DNA of 64,000 nt. Source: Chitinispirillaceae bacterium. GTDB taxonomy: Bacteria; Fibrobacterota; Chitinivibrionia; Chitinivibrionales; Chitinispirillaceae. The translations under genes were made by a program, and so were the position numbers. Position 1 is the first letter of the stretch, and each line of letters begins with the position of its first letter. Positions 10,401 through 16,880 of this stretch are shown piece after piece. The notes under the pieces were generated by a model. That model was not told the DNA's origin. It searched no databases and saw only the letters and a program-made list of their open reading frames with translations. The stretch covers positions 62,001 through 126,000 of the forward strand of contig JAFGIN010000089.1 of assembly GCA_016929595.1 (NCBI GenBank), given 5' to 3'.

Positions 10401-13378
10401 TTGGGTATTGATGAGTTACAATTGAGAGGCGTCACCAGAGAAACATTTGATAAGGAACGAAGACCTTCAACAAATGATGAAATTTGTGTTGTATCTGACA
10501 ATGCTGCTGCACATAAAATTTTCAGATTTGATGATGTAAATGTTTTTCCTGGTAAAGCTGACGGCTTTAGAGCCTTTAATAATCGATTGCTTCCGGTTAC
10601 GCTTACTTCATCTGTAGTTGAATTTCGGGCGTTTTCGGGATAGATAAGTGATGGAGAACCCTTGCTTGTGTTTAAAACTCCATTTGTAATATCAATAGAA
10701 AACTGTAAGTTACCATTTCCGGCAGCTACTGTATTTTTTATTACTATTCTATCTGATACAGAATCACCAACAAACAGAGCCTTGTTAATAGATCGCGGAG
10801 AAACAGCGATTTGAGGCAGTTGTTTTAAAGCAAAATTGACATTTTGTTGACCTGGCGGAACGGTAACCTCCTGAGTGTCACTTGCAAGATAATTGCTGGC
10901 ACTGGCTACAACTCTATAGGTTCCATCGATACCACCGAACATGTAAGCACCGGATGCATTGGTGGTCACCGATCCTGATACCGGACCGGAAAAACTGACC
11001 GTCGCTCCGGCGATTGGGTTGCTCCCTGTGACTGCACGGACAAAACCACTGACCTGACTTGATGTGTAAACGGTAATTGTAAAAGTGGAATTCCAGGTCG
11101 AATCACGGCTGTCTCTAAGTAGACATGAAAGCGTAACCGTACGCGGTGTCGGGCAACCTGATGCTATGCTCAGTCGAATTGGTGTTTGTGCAGTGCTGGT
11201 TGCTCCACAGCACTGGATTGCGCCAAAGGAGGTAGTTCCAGTTGTAACTGTGACATACTGATCGGATTCAGATATGGTTGCGGTAACGCCAGTTGCAGAT
11301 TCTGTTCCAACATTTGCAGCTGTTAATGTAATATCTATAGATTCACCCGGATTAATCAAACCATCGCCATTTCCACCATTGTTATCACTTAATGTATGTG
11401 AACTGTATGCCAGTGATGGTCCCACAACTCTACCGCGAACGGGGGTCTGTGGGTCACCAAAGAGGTTTGTTTCATAGTAACACCAGCGGATACAATCACC
11501 ATTGATGTCCCAGATATTATCTTCGTGGCTGTCAGCATTGAGTGCACCAAGATTGGTCATGAATTCACCAAAATATGCATCCCAGAATTGACGGTCGAAA
11601 CGCTGGCTGGGTCCATCGGTCGAATTATACTGACCCCACCCGTATCGGGAATTGAACACAACCGCATAGGCACCGTGTCTATTGGATGTTGTAAGATGTT
11701 CGGCAATACAGTCTGCTTCAAAATTGCCGGGTATACACCCTTGAGAATAGGCAAAAAAGAAGTTGTCGTTGGTAAGTGCATCAGCACTGGCATTGTAAAA
11801 TTTCATCACATAATTATAGTTCGCATGGCCCAGATGATTGTAAATACCATAGGTGCCACTGCTCATACGGCTTAAGATTTCAGATGCAGGCCATTCATAA
11901 CCTGAACGATCGTAAAGGGTGTCAACTGAAAAGAGCTGTGATGAAGCGAAGCCTGCAGTAGTGTACCCTGATGAACTGCTTCCAAGCCGGATCTCTTCCA
12001 TTGTTGCTGTTGCATATTCTGATACGCCGCCAAACCCCAGATATTCACCGACCATAAGTGCTCTGCGAAGATAGGCTGAATTTTCGGGCGAATTCTCATA
12101 TGCGAGTGTTTTGTAAACGAAATTTGACATTTCATTTTTATTTTCTGCTGATGCCCGGCCAATATACACTTCAGCCATGAGGTCTACATCCGTGCCCCCG
12201 GGACCATCGGTAGTCTCTCCCCAGTAGGAATCGTTATCTGAATTGTAGTTGCCATCAAGACACTGGTAGTAAAGATCACTGGGAATCTGATCAACTTCTC
12301 CTGCTGCATTGCAATACAATTTACGCATTGGAATGACGTTGATATCACCACCAAGGAGAATATATTCGGTCTCCCAGTTGGCGTACGCATCAATAATAAA
12401 ATTTCTTAAACGTTCAGCATTGTCGACTCCGGTATAATTAGCAAGAACCGTTTCAATGGTGACAATGGTTGTGGTAAATCCACGGGATTGCTTTTGTGCT
12501 ACAAGATCACGTATTGTGTAATCGGTTGTTGCTGTTGCAAAAGAATCCGGAGTAACCACTACGTAACGAAAGCTTTGTGCAGGATCACAAATTCCCAGCG
12601 GAGATACCGATTCATCCAGCGGTGCAACTGATTCCTGTTTGTATGTCTCAATTGCTTCAGGATTTTCTACCTGGAGAGTCGCGGCATTCAAATCTTTCGG
12701 TCGTGGTTTTAAATGTTTCCGGGTTGATTCTTTCTTGAGTTGTAATTCAAAAGAGATTGAAGTACAAACCGAGATTTTTCCCGATTTCGGCTGGTAAGAA
12801 ACGGGATGCAACTGTAAAAAAGCAATAGGTACACCTTTTTTGTATTGTATCCCTACCAGTTCAATTACCGATGATGGGTATGCATTGTCTGAACCATAGA
12901 TGCTTGCCTCTGGTTGTGCTATCCGTTGTCTGGCTCCTGGTATCAGAGGTACGTTTGCCTGTCCATGACGAATACGATGCGTTCCTTTAATCTGTTTCCT
13001 TTTGCTGTCTAACACGACTGCTTTGTCAAAAGAATATCCTGCCGGGATCACGACCTGCACAGGAATAACCGGCAATACAGGTTCACCTTCATTGCCTTTC
13101 TGGAAAGCATTTCCCACTGCGACTTCGTAAAGTTCAGTTGTCCCCAGGCGGCTGCCGGTAGGTTTGACCCCGGCTTCCGGAAGTGTGTAGGTAAGATTTA
13201 TTGATGCTGCTCCTGCCGGACTGGTTACCTGGACCATCACCGGCTCGGTATCTTTTTTCAGGGGTAATGCTGCTGCACGATGGGAATTCCCATGCGGGTT
13301 CTGGGCATGCAGTGATACAGTACCGCATACCATTATAGCGATCCCGGCTGATAACAATTTTAAAATATATTTATTCAT
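4469..13378 (-). CDS. Giant secreted dual protease: gingipain-type C25 plus subtilisin-type S8 in a BACON/choice-of-anchor-D scaffold
   Basis: 2969 residues, second gene of the operon, 35 bp after the PA14 gene, with a GGAG site 8 nt upstream. A signal peptide (1-26, ending LHA) is followed by a C25-type propeptide (about 45-230) and a C25 caspase-fold peptidase (about 270-630). The likely dyad is H518 (HLGHANYNY) and C548 (YSQGCIPGNF), with spacing close to gingipain R. CARDB-like and carboxypeptidase-regulatory Ig domains follow (about 635-860). Beyond these lie five BACON-like units and four ASPM/SPD-2/Hydin (choice-of-anchor D) domains. Inserts within the BACON units are a GATase/ThuA-like domain, a jelly-roll domain, a complete S8 zymogen and a second GATase-like domain. 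The S8 triad is D1960 (IIDTGID), H2015 (HGTH) and S2171 (GTSMATPH). No type IX tail is recognisable at the C-terminus. Likely role: extracellular proteolysis. Confidence 0.88.
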   Translation of the reverse strand: MNKYILKLLSAGIAIMVCGTVSLHAQNPHGNSHRAAALPLKKDTEPVMVQVTSPAGAASINLTYTLPEAGVKPTGSRLGTTELYEVAVGNAFQKGNEGEPVLPVIPVQVVIPAGYSFDKAVVLDSKRKQIKGTHRIRHGQANVPLIPGARQRIAQPEASIYGSDNAYPSSVIELVGIQYKKGVPIAFLQLHPVSYQPKSGKISVCTSISFELQLKKESTRKHLKPRPKDLNAATLQVENPEAIETYKQESVAPLDESVSPLGICDPAQSFRYVVVTPDSFATATTDYTIRDLVAQKQSRGFTTTIVTIETVLANYTGVDNAERLRNFIIDAYANWETEYILLGGDINVIPMRKLYCNAAGEVDQIPSDLYYQCLDGNYNSDNDSYWGETTDGPGGTDVDLMAEVYIGRASAENKNEMSNFVYKTLAYENSPENSAYLRRALMVGEYLGFGGVSEYATATMEEIRLGSSSSGYTTAGFASSQLFSVDTLYDRSGYEWPASEILSRMSSGTYGIYNHLGHANYNYVMKFYNASADALTNDNFFFAYSQGCIPGNFEADCIAEHLTTSNRHGAYAVVFNSRYGWGQYNSTDGPSQRFDRQFWDAYFGEFMTNLGALNADSHEDNIWDINGDCIRWCYYETNLFGDPQTPVRGRVVGPSLAYSSHTLSDNNGGNGDGLINPGESIDITLTAANVGTESATGVTATISESDQYVTVTTGTTSFGAIQCCGATSTAQTPIRLSIASGCPTPRTVTLSCLLRDSRDSTWNSTFTITVYTSSQVSGFVRAVTGSNPIAGATVSFSGPVSGSVTTNASGAYMFGGIDGTYRVVASASNYLASDTQEVTVPPGQQNVNFALKQLPQIAVSPRSINKALFVGDSVSDRIVIKNTVAAGNGNLQFSIDITNGVLNTSKGSPSLIYPENARNSTTDEVSVTGSNRLLKALKPSALPGKTFTSSNLKILCAAALSDTTQISSFVEGLRSLSNVSLVTPLNCNSSIPNLAYLQDYDIVVAISNSYWSDYELMGNTLADYVDAGGKVCILNASFCANGNWSLSGRIMTSDYSPFIVSEYTTSSATSASFESHLITNGVQTITTSLYSYNSTLQGRSISLGKYSNGYHLAAYNPDKPIVAINVFPIESYWGGDLVLMMGNSFDFLSGPQWLTISPKNGSVAPGDSAIITVKFNAKNMLGGSYPSNLSIDHNASNEATPLLVPCTLTVDGMRRLSARPASINFGNLWVGARDTVSLWLINSGDEATAVSSISSGNTNFSVPGSLPLTVPALDSIEVLVIFQPGTLGNHSGTLAINSNAEDNPSINVSCTGTGTSAPGVEITPVSISRMMPAGMSDTSLLTIENTGGAPLTYTITTVPTDGNSSISSLRKSKIRRISSDSTIENGLLLPSDFVKPNNAGLALVNYPFFDGFENGNWNNWTPGSGSYTRLVTSATAASGTYSFTLNGSNNTHYDGVSAQFATAQTPEDISFSVRVNDNTSACGYFVLGPTSSCPIFFFMRRGEFYANEYTAVYYQPNTWYNVRFHIDWVSRNFDLYIDGELAVSDIPFRDQVNSFTTFYLYNYDNSQAWYDNINIGNAPEAEWLTLSPVSGTVAAGASAEIQTILNSANMLGGKNTRNIQISTNAPGHETLVVPCTLNVDGFRRLTASPSSHNFGPVWVGLRDTLALRLINAGNEATQVNSITSNNAVFTISGSLPVTVPAFDSVTVAVIYEPTTIEVHNGTIVVLSDAEDNPSISLSCSGSGTTPPVASVNPDSLYYNLLPSDPASTRVCYVKNTGGDALNYHIQGINQLSNPVGSSTSSKGILPKLRNDLIYSPDNLDKEFINGRVIIGTAEGSSSPQLSSLDKVGYRTIRELGIARNPRTGLKVASSRKAFLVTLADTTKEGVLKAVEMLKNEPSIAYVEPDYVVKAIATPNDSYFSQLYAMFNNGQTGGTVDADIDATDVWDRHTGNRSILIGIIDTGIDYVHPDLAANIWTNPGEIANNGIDDDNNGYTDDIHGWDFAYDDSNPTDGHYHGTHCAGTIAGVGNNGIGVAGVMWTASLVALKFLDDGGSGSTSDAIDAVNYANAMDIKITSNSWGGGGFSQGLMDAIAVGGLFVAAAGNSGSDNDASPHYPSSYALDNIVAVAATDDDDLLANFSCYGLTSVDLGAPGVDIYSCAPGSGYQNLSGTSMATPHVSGAAGLIWTYNPFLSASQVKELLMDNVDPVSALNGRCVTGGRLNVDKALRAAGPTWLTASPMAGGIVAPGDSAAVSVTVTPTGLFGGRYEGEVMIGTDDPVHQQLRVAVATDIEGFRSLTITPTSVNFGAIWAGARDTIQIRLSNSGNETTIVNSVSSSNPLFVAAGTFPLTIAPSGSVQIPVIYQPVNIGNHSGIITFNSNAEDNPSINVSCTGTGTNPPSITVTPQSISSRVIAGDSATHTVTISNSGGANLHFEISTQESGTNPFAPKNVLIIGDGGTEVRLDSLFKSAGYTTTIVSDDGVYNGTNPVPDAFGVIVLTDGTNYGSDMPLAGQNAIVNFVQNGGGLITTEWIGFEIENGRYTALQSIVPFTRTSGSSGNETYTVISQHPITEGVDATFSITTGTSVGIANAGEIIVNGSVSGAAVVAASFGKGKVVSFASAGKYSSYDAFINENLKKLIVNALNWTCGSSTEWISLSRDTGTVQPGSSIQLQVTLRSLELAAGSYAGTINIEHNAPASNSPVVVPCTLSIGGFRGLTATPSTLTFKTVLTGLTDTLQLTLSNSGNETTVVSSMVSSNVAFSFIGSTPISVAPASSIEIPVVFYPLSAGNFNGILTINSNAEDNPVINVALAGTSLAGPSIAVTPPQMDVSLTTGDSTQRTATITNTGDADLIWNIAKQSTWLTATPLSGTTQSGQVSPIQFTFNATGLTDGLYYDTISVSHNSLTQISPLKIPVELHVEASVPGISGFITSIGISALPVTSGTRYQIVDLRAGSALAGRVQGNRYVAILQ

Positions 13379-13413
13379 TAAAGTACTCCATGCGATTGAT
13401 GTTTGGTCTGTCT

Positions 13414-16026
13414 TTACTGTTGGTCACGATTCAATATATACGGTGCTGCTGTAAGAGGTGTGCGCGGCTGCAATACATCCGGTTCCTCGTCAAGCACAGT
13501 AATTTCAGCCCAAAGGTTATTGTTTGTTGTAATGACAGTTACAAGTGTATCACTTGTGACACCTGTTCCAAGTCTTACTACAAATGTACCATTATTTACC
13601 TGAATGCTCTGATCATTCTGATTTAAAAAATCCTCTGTATATAAAGCGTTACCTTCAGCAGCCTGAGAAAACAGACTGACCCTCATCTCCATATTCACTG
13701 GTTCTGGTGATCCTATCGGAGTACCATTGACATCGTAGAGTGACCCGGTAATCGAGATCTGACGATTATTGGGAAGGGTAGGAAGATTTTCTGCGAAATT
13801 CGCTCTGATTGAACCATTACCATTCGAAAGTGTTACTGTCGTAGCTGCTGATGAAGTATTAGCAATCAGGGGAGAACCTGAAAGTATTGACCAGTTAACG
13901 AAATGATACCCTGTGTTGGCTGTTGCAGTTACAGGAAATGCAACGCCTCTCCCTATAGCAATAATTCCAGATGGCGCTGTGGTTCCGTTAGCATCACTGG
14001 AAACTGTTAAAGTGTCCATTTCCTGGGTAAAATTCGCACGAATCGTTGCGTCACCACTTGCGAGTGTAACCGTTGTGACAGAAGCTGCTGAATTATCGAA
14101 TGTAGCAGTTCCGCTGGTGACTGTCCAGTTCATGAAATAATATCCGGTCGCTGGTGTAGCAGTAATTGATGTGGCAGCTCCATGGTTAACTGTTACAGTA
14201 CCGGTTGGATTTGTAGATCCATGTCCATCATCGCTCATCGTAAGCGTATAGGTACGCAGTCTGAAATTTGCCCGAAGGGTTGCGTCACCGTTTAGTGTTA
14301 CTGTTGTATTTGCTACCAGTGTATCGGTAATAGTTGCAGTACCACTGGCAACACTCCAGCTTCTGAAAACATACCCACTTGATGGCGTTGCTGAAATTGC
14401 TGTGGCAGTTCCATGATTAACTGTTACAGTACCGGTCGGATTTGTAGATCCATGTCCATCATTGCTCATGGTAAGTGTATAGGTATGCAGTGTAAAATTT
14501 GCCCGGAGGGTTGCGTTACCACTGTTGAGTGTTACTGTTGTACTTGCTGCCAGTGTATCGGTGATAGTTGCGATACCACTGGCAACACTCCAGCTCCTGA
14601 AAACATAACCACTTGATGGTGTTGCTGTAATTGTTGTGGCAGTTCCATGGTTAACTGTAACAGCACCGGCTGGGTTTGTAGTACCATTTCCATCATTGCT
14701 CATGGTCAATGTGTACGTTCGAAGAGCAAAGTTTGCCCGGACAGACGCATTTCCACTGTTGAGTGTGACGGTGGTATTTTCAGAGAGTGAATCTGCAATC
14801 GAAGCTGTGCCGCTGGTAACACTCCAGCTTCTGAATACATAATTAGTTGCAGCTGTTGCTGCGATTGAGGTTGCTGATCCCGCATTTACGGTGACATTCC
14901 CGGATGGTGTAGTTGTTCCATTTCCATCGTTACTTACAGTAAGGGTGTATGTCTGCGCCTCACCAGTCCAGGGAAGAAGACGACTCATCGGGATTGGCCG
15001 TTCTGCATCTCCAGTGATACCAGGCCCTTGCCATCCTACTGCAACATTATCCCCACCCGTACCTTCCTTCTGCAGAACTTCGATGTAATATTTTTGACCT
15101 GCAGTCAGTGTTCTGGCGGACGACTGCTGTGAAGAATATTTCGTCCACTCACGGGAACCCGTCCAGCCTGAAACACTGGCGATCAACGATTTCCCGGCTG
15201 GATCGGCACTGGTGCTCAACCATAATTCAGAGTTGTCATCAGATGCAATCCAGAAGGTGTAACTACCGGTTGTTGGTGGAACAACATACCCTCTGATTCT
15301 TGTTCCATAGTTTTCAGCATTATCTACAGGTCCTTCAAAACTATATATTATCTGGCTTAAATTTGGAGAGGAGGGGTAATTAGGGCTGGAGGTAAGGTCA
15401 GAAACTGCAGTACCTGAAATTCCAGTCCAGACTTCTCTGAGAAGTCCTGCTTCGTAAGGGGTAAGACGTGATGCCGGGATAGGGCGTTCGGTATCTCCTG
15501 TAATGCCAGGTCCCTGCCATCCTACTGCAATATTGTCAGAATTGATTCCTTCTTTATGTAATACTTCTACATAATAGCTCTGACCAGCTGTAAGAGATAT
15601 TGGAGAAGATTGTTGTGAGGAATATTTTGTCCATTCCCGTGAATTGGTAAATCCGGATACACTTGCAATTAATCTTTTACCTGCAGGATCCGAACTGGTA
15701 CTGAGCCAGAGCTCCGAACTATCATTTGATGAAATCCAGAATGTGTAACTTCCTGTTGTTGGGGGAATTACATAGCCACGAATTCGCGTTCCGTAATTGT
15801 CTTCAGTATTAACCGGACCTTCGAAAACAGTGATTATGTTTCGGGAGGTCGGAGAGTTAGGATAATTTTCATTACTGGTTAAATCCCTTACCGACATACC
15901 GGAGATACCACTCCAGTATTCCCGAAGTAATCCCTGAGCTTCAATTGAAAACGTTTGTGTCATGATAAAAAGAAATAGTGACACAATGCTAACTCCAGGC
16001 TTGTCAAAAAAACGCACCATCATCAA
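13414..16026 (-). CDS. Secreted protein with two PA14 domains, five InlB-like repeats and a shared C-terminal domain
   Basis: 870 residues, first gene of the operon. AAAGGAG precedes the ATG and a sigma70-like promoter lies at 16082-16110. The signal peptide ends near residue 31 (SIEA). Two homologous PA14 domains follow (about 33-192 and 193-350). Each has GLLRE-W-GISG, TRIRGYV-PPTTGSYTFWI, SSELWLS-type strings and a D-IAVGWQGPGI ending; PA14 is a carbohydrate-binding beta-barrel. Five repeats of about 78 residues (roughly 355-745) share TYTLT-S-DGNGT, VTVN-G and GYVFRSWSV. The last ~115 residues (QISITGSLYDVNGTP...PRTPLTAAPYIL) match the C-terminus of the operon's third gene. It is probably a surface adhesin or polysaccharide-binding companion of the giant protease. 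No catalytic motif was seen. Confidence 0.83.
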   Translation of the reverse strand: MMMVRFFDKPGVSIVSLFLFIMTQTFSIEAQGLLREYWSGISGMSVRDLTSNENYPNSPTSRNIITVFEGPVNTEDNYGTRIRGYVIPPTTGSYTFWISSNDSSELWLSTSSDPAGKRLIASVSGFTNSREWTKYSSQQSSPISLTAGQSYYVEVLHKEGINSDNIAVGWQGPGITGDTERPIPASRLTPYEAGLLREVWTGISGTAVSDLTSSPNYPSSPNLSQIIYSFEGPVDNAENYGTRIRGYVVPPTTGSYTFWIASDDNSELWLSTSADPAGKSLIASVSGWTGSREWTKYSSQQSSARTLTAGQKYYIEVLQKEGTGGDNVAVGWQGPGITGDAERPIPMSRLLPWTGEAQTYTLTVSNDGNGTTTPSGNVTVNAGSATSIAATAATNYVFRSWSVTSGTASIADSLSENTTVTLNSGNASVRANFALRTYTLTMSNDGNGTTNPAGAVTVNHGTATTITATPSSGYVFRSWSVASGIATITDTLAASTTVTLNSGNATLRANFTLHTYTLTMSNDGHGSTNPTGTVTVNHGTATAISATPSSGYVFRSWSVASGTATITDTLVANTTVTLNGDATLRANFRLRTYTLTMSDDGHGSTNPTGTVTVNHGAATSITATPATGYYFMNWTVTSGTATFDNSAASVTTVTLASGDATIRANFTQEMDTLTVSSDANGTTAPSGIIAIGRGVAFPVTATANTGYHFVNWSILSGSPLIANTSSAATTVTLSNGNGSIRANFAENLPTLPNNRQISITGSLYDVNGTPIGSPEPVNMEMRVSLFSQAAEGNALYTEDFLNQNDQSIQVNNGTFVVRLGTGVTSDTLVTVITTNNNLWAEITVLDEEPDVLQPRTPLTAAPYILNRDQQ
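13790..14960 (-). repeat. Five tandem ~234-bp coding repeats
   Basis: The DNA encoding the five ~78-residue repeats of the PA14 protein is itself repetitive. For example, strings around CATGGTTAACTGTTACAGTAC and CATCATTGCTCATGGT recur through 14190-14710. The inner three copies are the most alike, which suggests recent duplication or gene conversion. Confidence 0.75.
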
Positions 16027-16081
16027 GACTCCTTTATAAAAAACTAATGTATATGGTATTCTTCATGGAAAAAAATGACAT

Positions 16082-16110
16082 ATCATATTAACTAAAAAAG
16101 AGATTTTCAA
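16082..16110 (-). promoter_or_regulatory. Sigma70-type promoter of the giant-protein operon
   Basis: On the minus strand TTGAAA (16110-16105), a 17-nt spacer and TATGAT (16087-16082) lie 56 bp before the ATG of the PA14 gene. The -10 box is one base from consensus and spacing is ideal. This predicts a leader of about 50 nt. No operator was identified. Confidence 0.6.
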
Positions 16111-16663
16111 CAATAATAAGAAAAATGAAAGCAAAAATGCTTTTATTGACTGCATTAAGCTGCAAAATTTTAATTTGAGGAACAGGTTAGTCTTAATAAA
16201 TCGGGTCGATCAAAGAAAGCGTCCTAACCCCCCTTATTCCAACACTTTACGAATTAAAAAATATAATAACTGAATAGATCTTTGTCAAATATTTTTTTTG
16301 ACCGGTACAAAATAATACCCTTTGCTGATCTCTTTAATTTGTCCGGATGATTGTGTTAAGGATAATAATTGGTTGTTAATGGTGGTATCTGGAGGGGTTA
16401 GTAATCGCGATATTTTTAAAATTTCGCACGTTGGGGAGGGACTTTAAGGACCAGTCCAGTATGGCTTCCGCAAGTACTTTGTGACTTAGTATTGCATGAA
16501 GTAAGTACCATTATTCTTGCGGATGAGTCTCACATTCAAGCCAAAACAATGGTTCATTCCCGAATATCATTTCGGGACTTGCAGCATCACAATCATAAAA
16601 ATCACAGTTCAGACAATATGCGAAATATGTGAACAAACGTGATTTGATATCAGTAATTTAATA
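16111..16663. other. Long divergent intergenic region with small hairpins
   Basis: This is part of the 850-bp space between the divergent PA14 operon and the OGT-like gene. I see no coding signal. Visible structures are CCGCAAG near 16473 pairing with CTTGCGG near 16518, and a short hairpin CCCGAA-TATCAT-TTCGGG near 16560-16577. No clear promoter for the rightward gene was found. Confidence 0.4.
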
Positions 16664-16819
16664 GTTACTACTCAGGAGTCAGAATACAGTATCCAGAATT
16701 CAGTAGAAAAGATCATGAATGAGCACATTTTTCTCATGATGTAATGATTTTCTACATGTTTTCTTTACTTTTTTCATTTATTCTGACTTCTGGATTCTGG
16801 ATACCTGCTGAGCAGTAAT
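16664..16819. repeat. 156-bp dispersed element, copy A, with inverted ends and heptad arrays
   Basis: The element starts GTTACTACTCAGGAG and ends, read in reverse complement, ATTACTGCTCAGCAG. The left arm is phased in sevens (CAGGAGT, CAGAATA, CAGTATC, CAGAATT). The right arm carries inverted sevens (TTCTGAC, TTCTGGA, TTCTGGA). A related element of the same length lies at 50064-50219. It ends 61 bp before the OGT-like gene. Confidence 0.75.
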
Positions 16820-16880
16820 TTATTTTCTTTCAATTCCTGGTCTTGATTAAGATCATCTTGAATTTTAAAATTGTGATATA

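Noticed and set aside
16390-16420. Possible sigma54 promoter (GG-N10-GC) before the OGT-like gene
   Set aside because: Only the GG/GC spacing fits; neither the TGGC nor the TTGC element is present and it is over 450 bp from the start codon.
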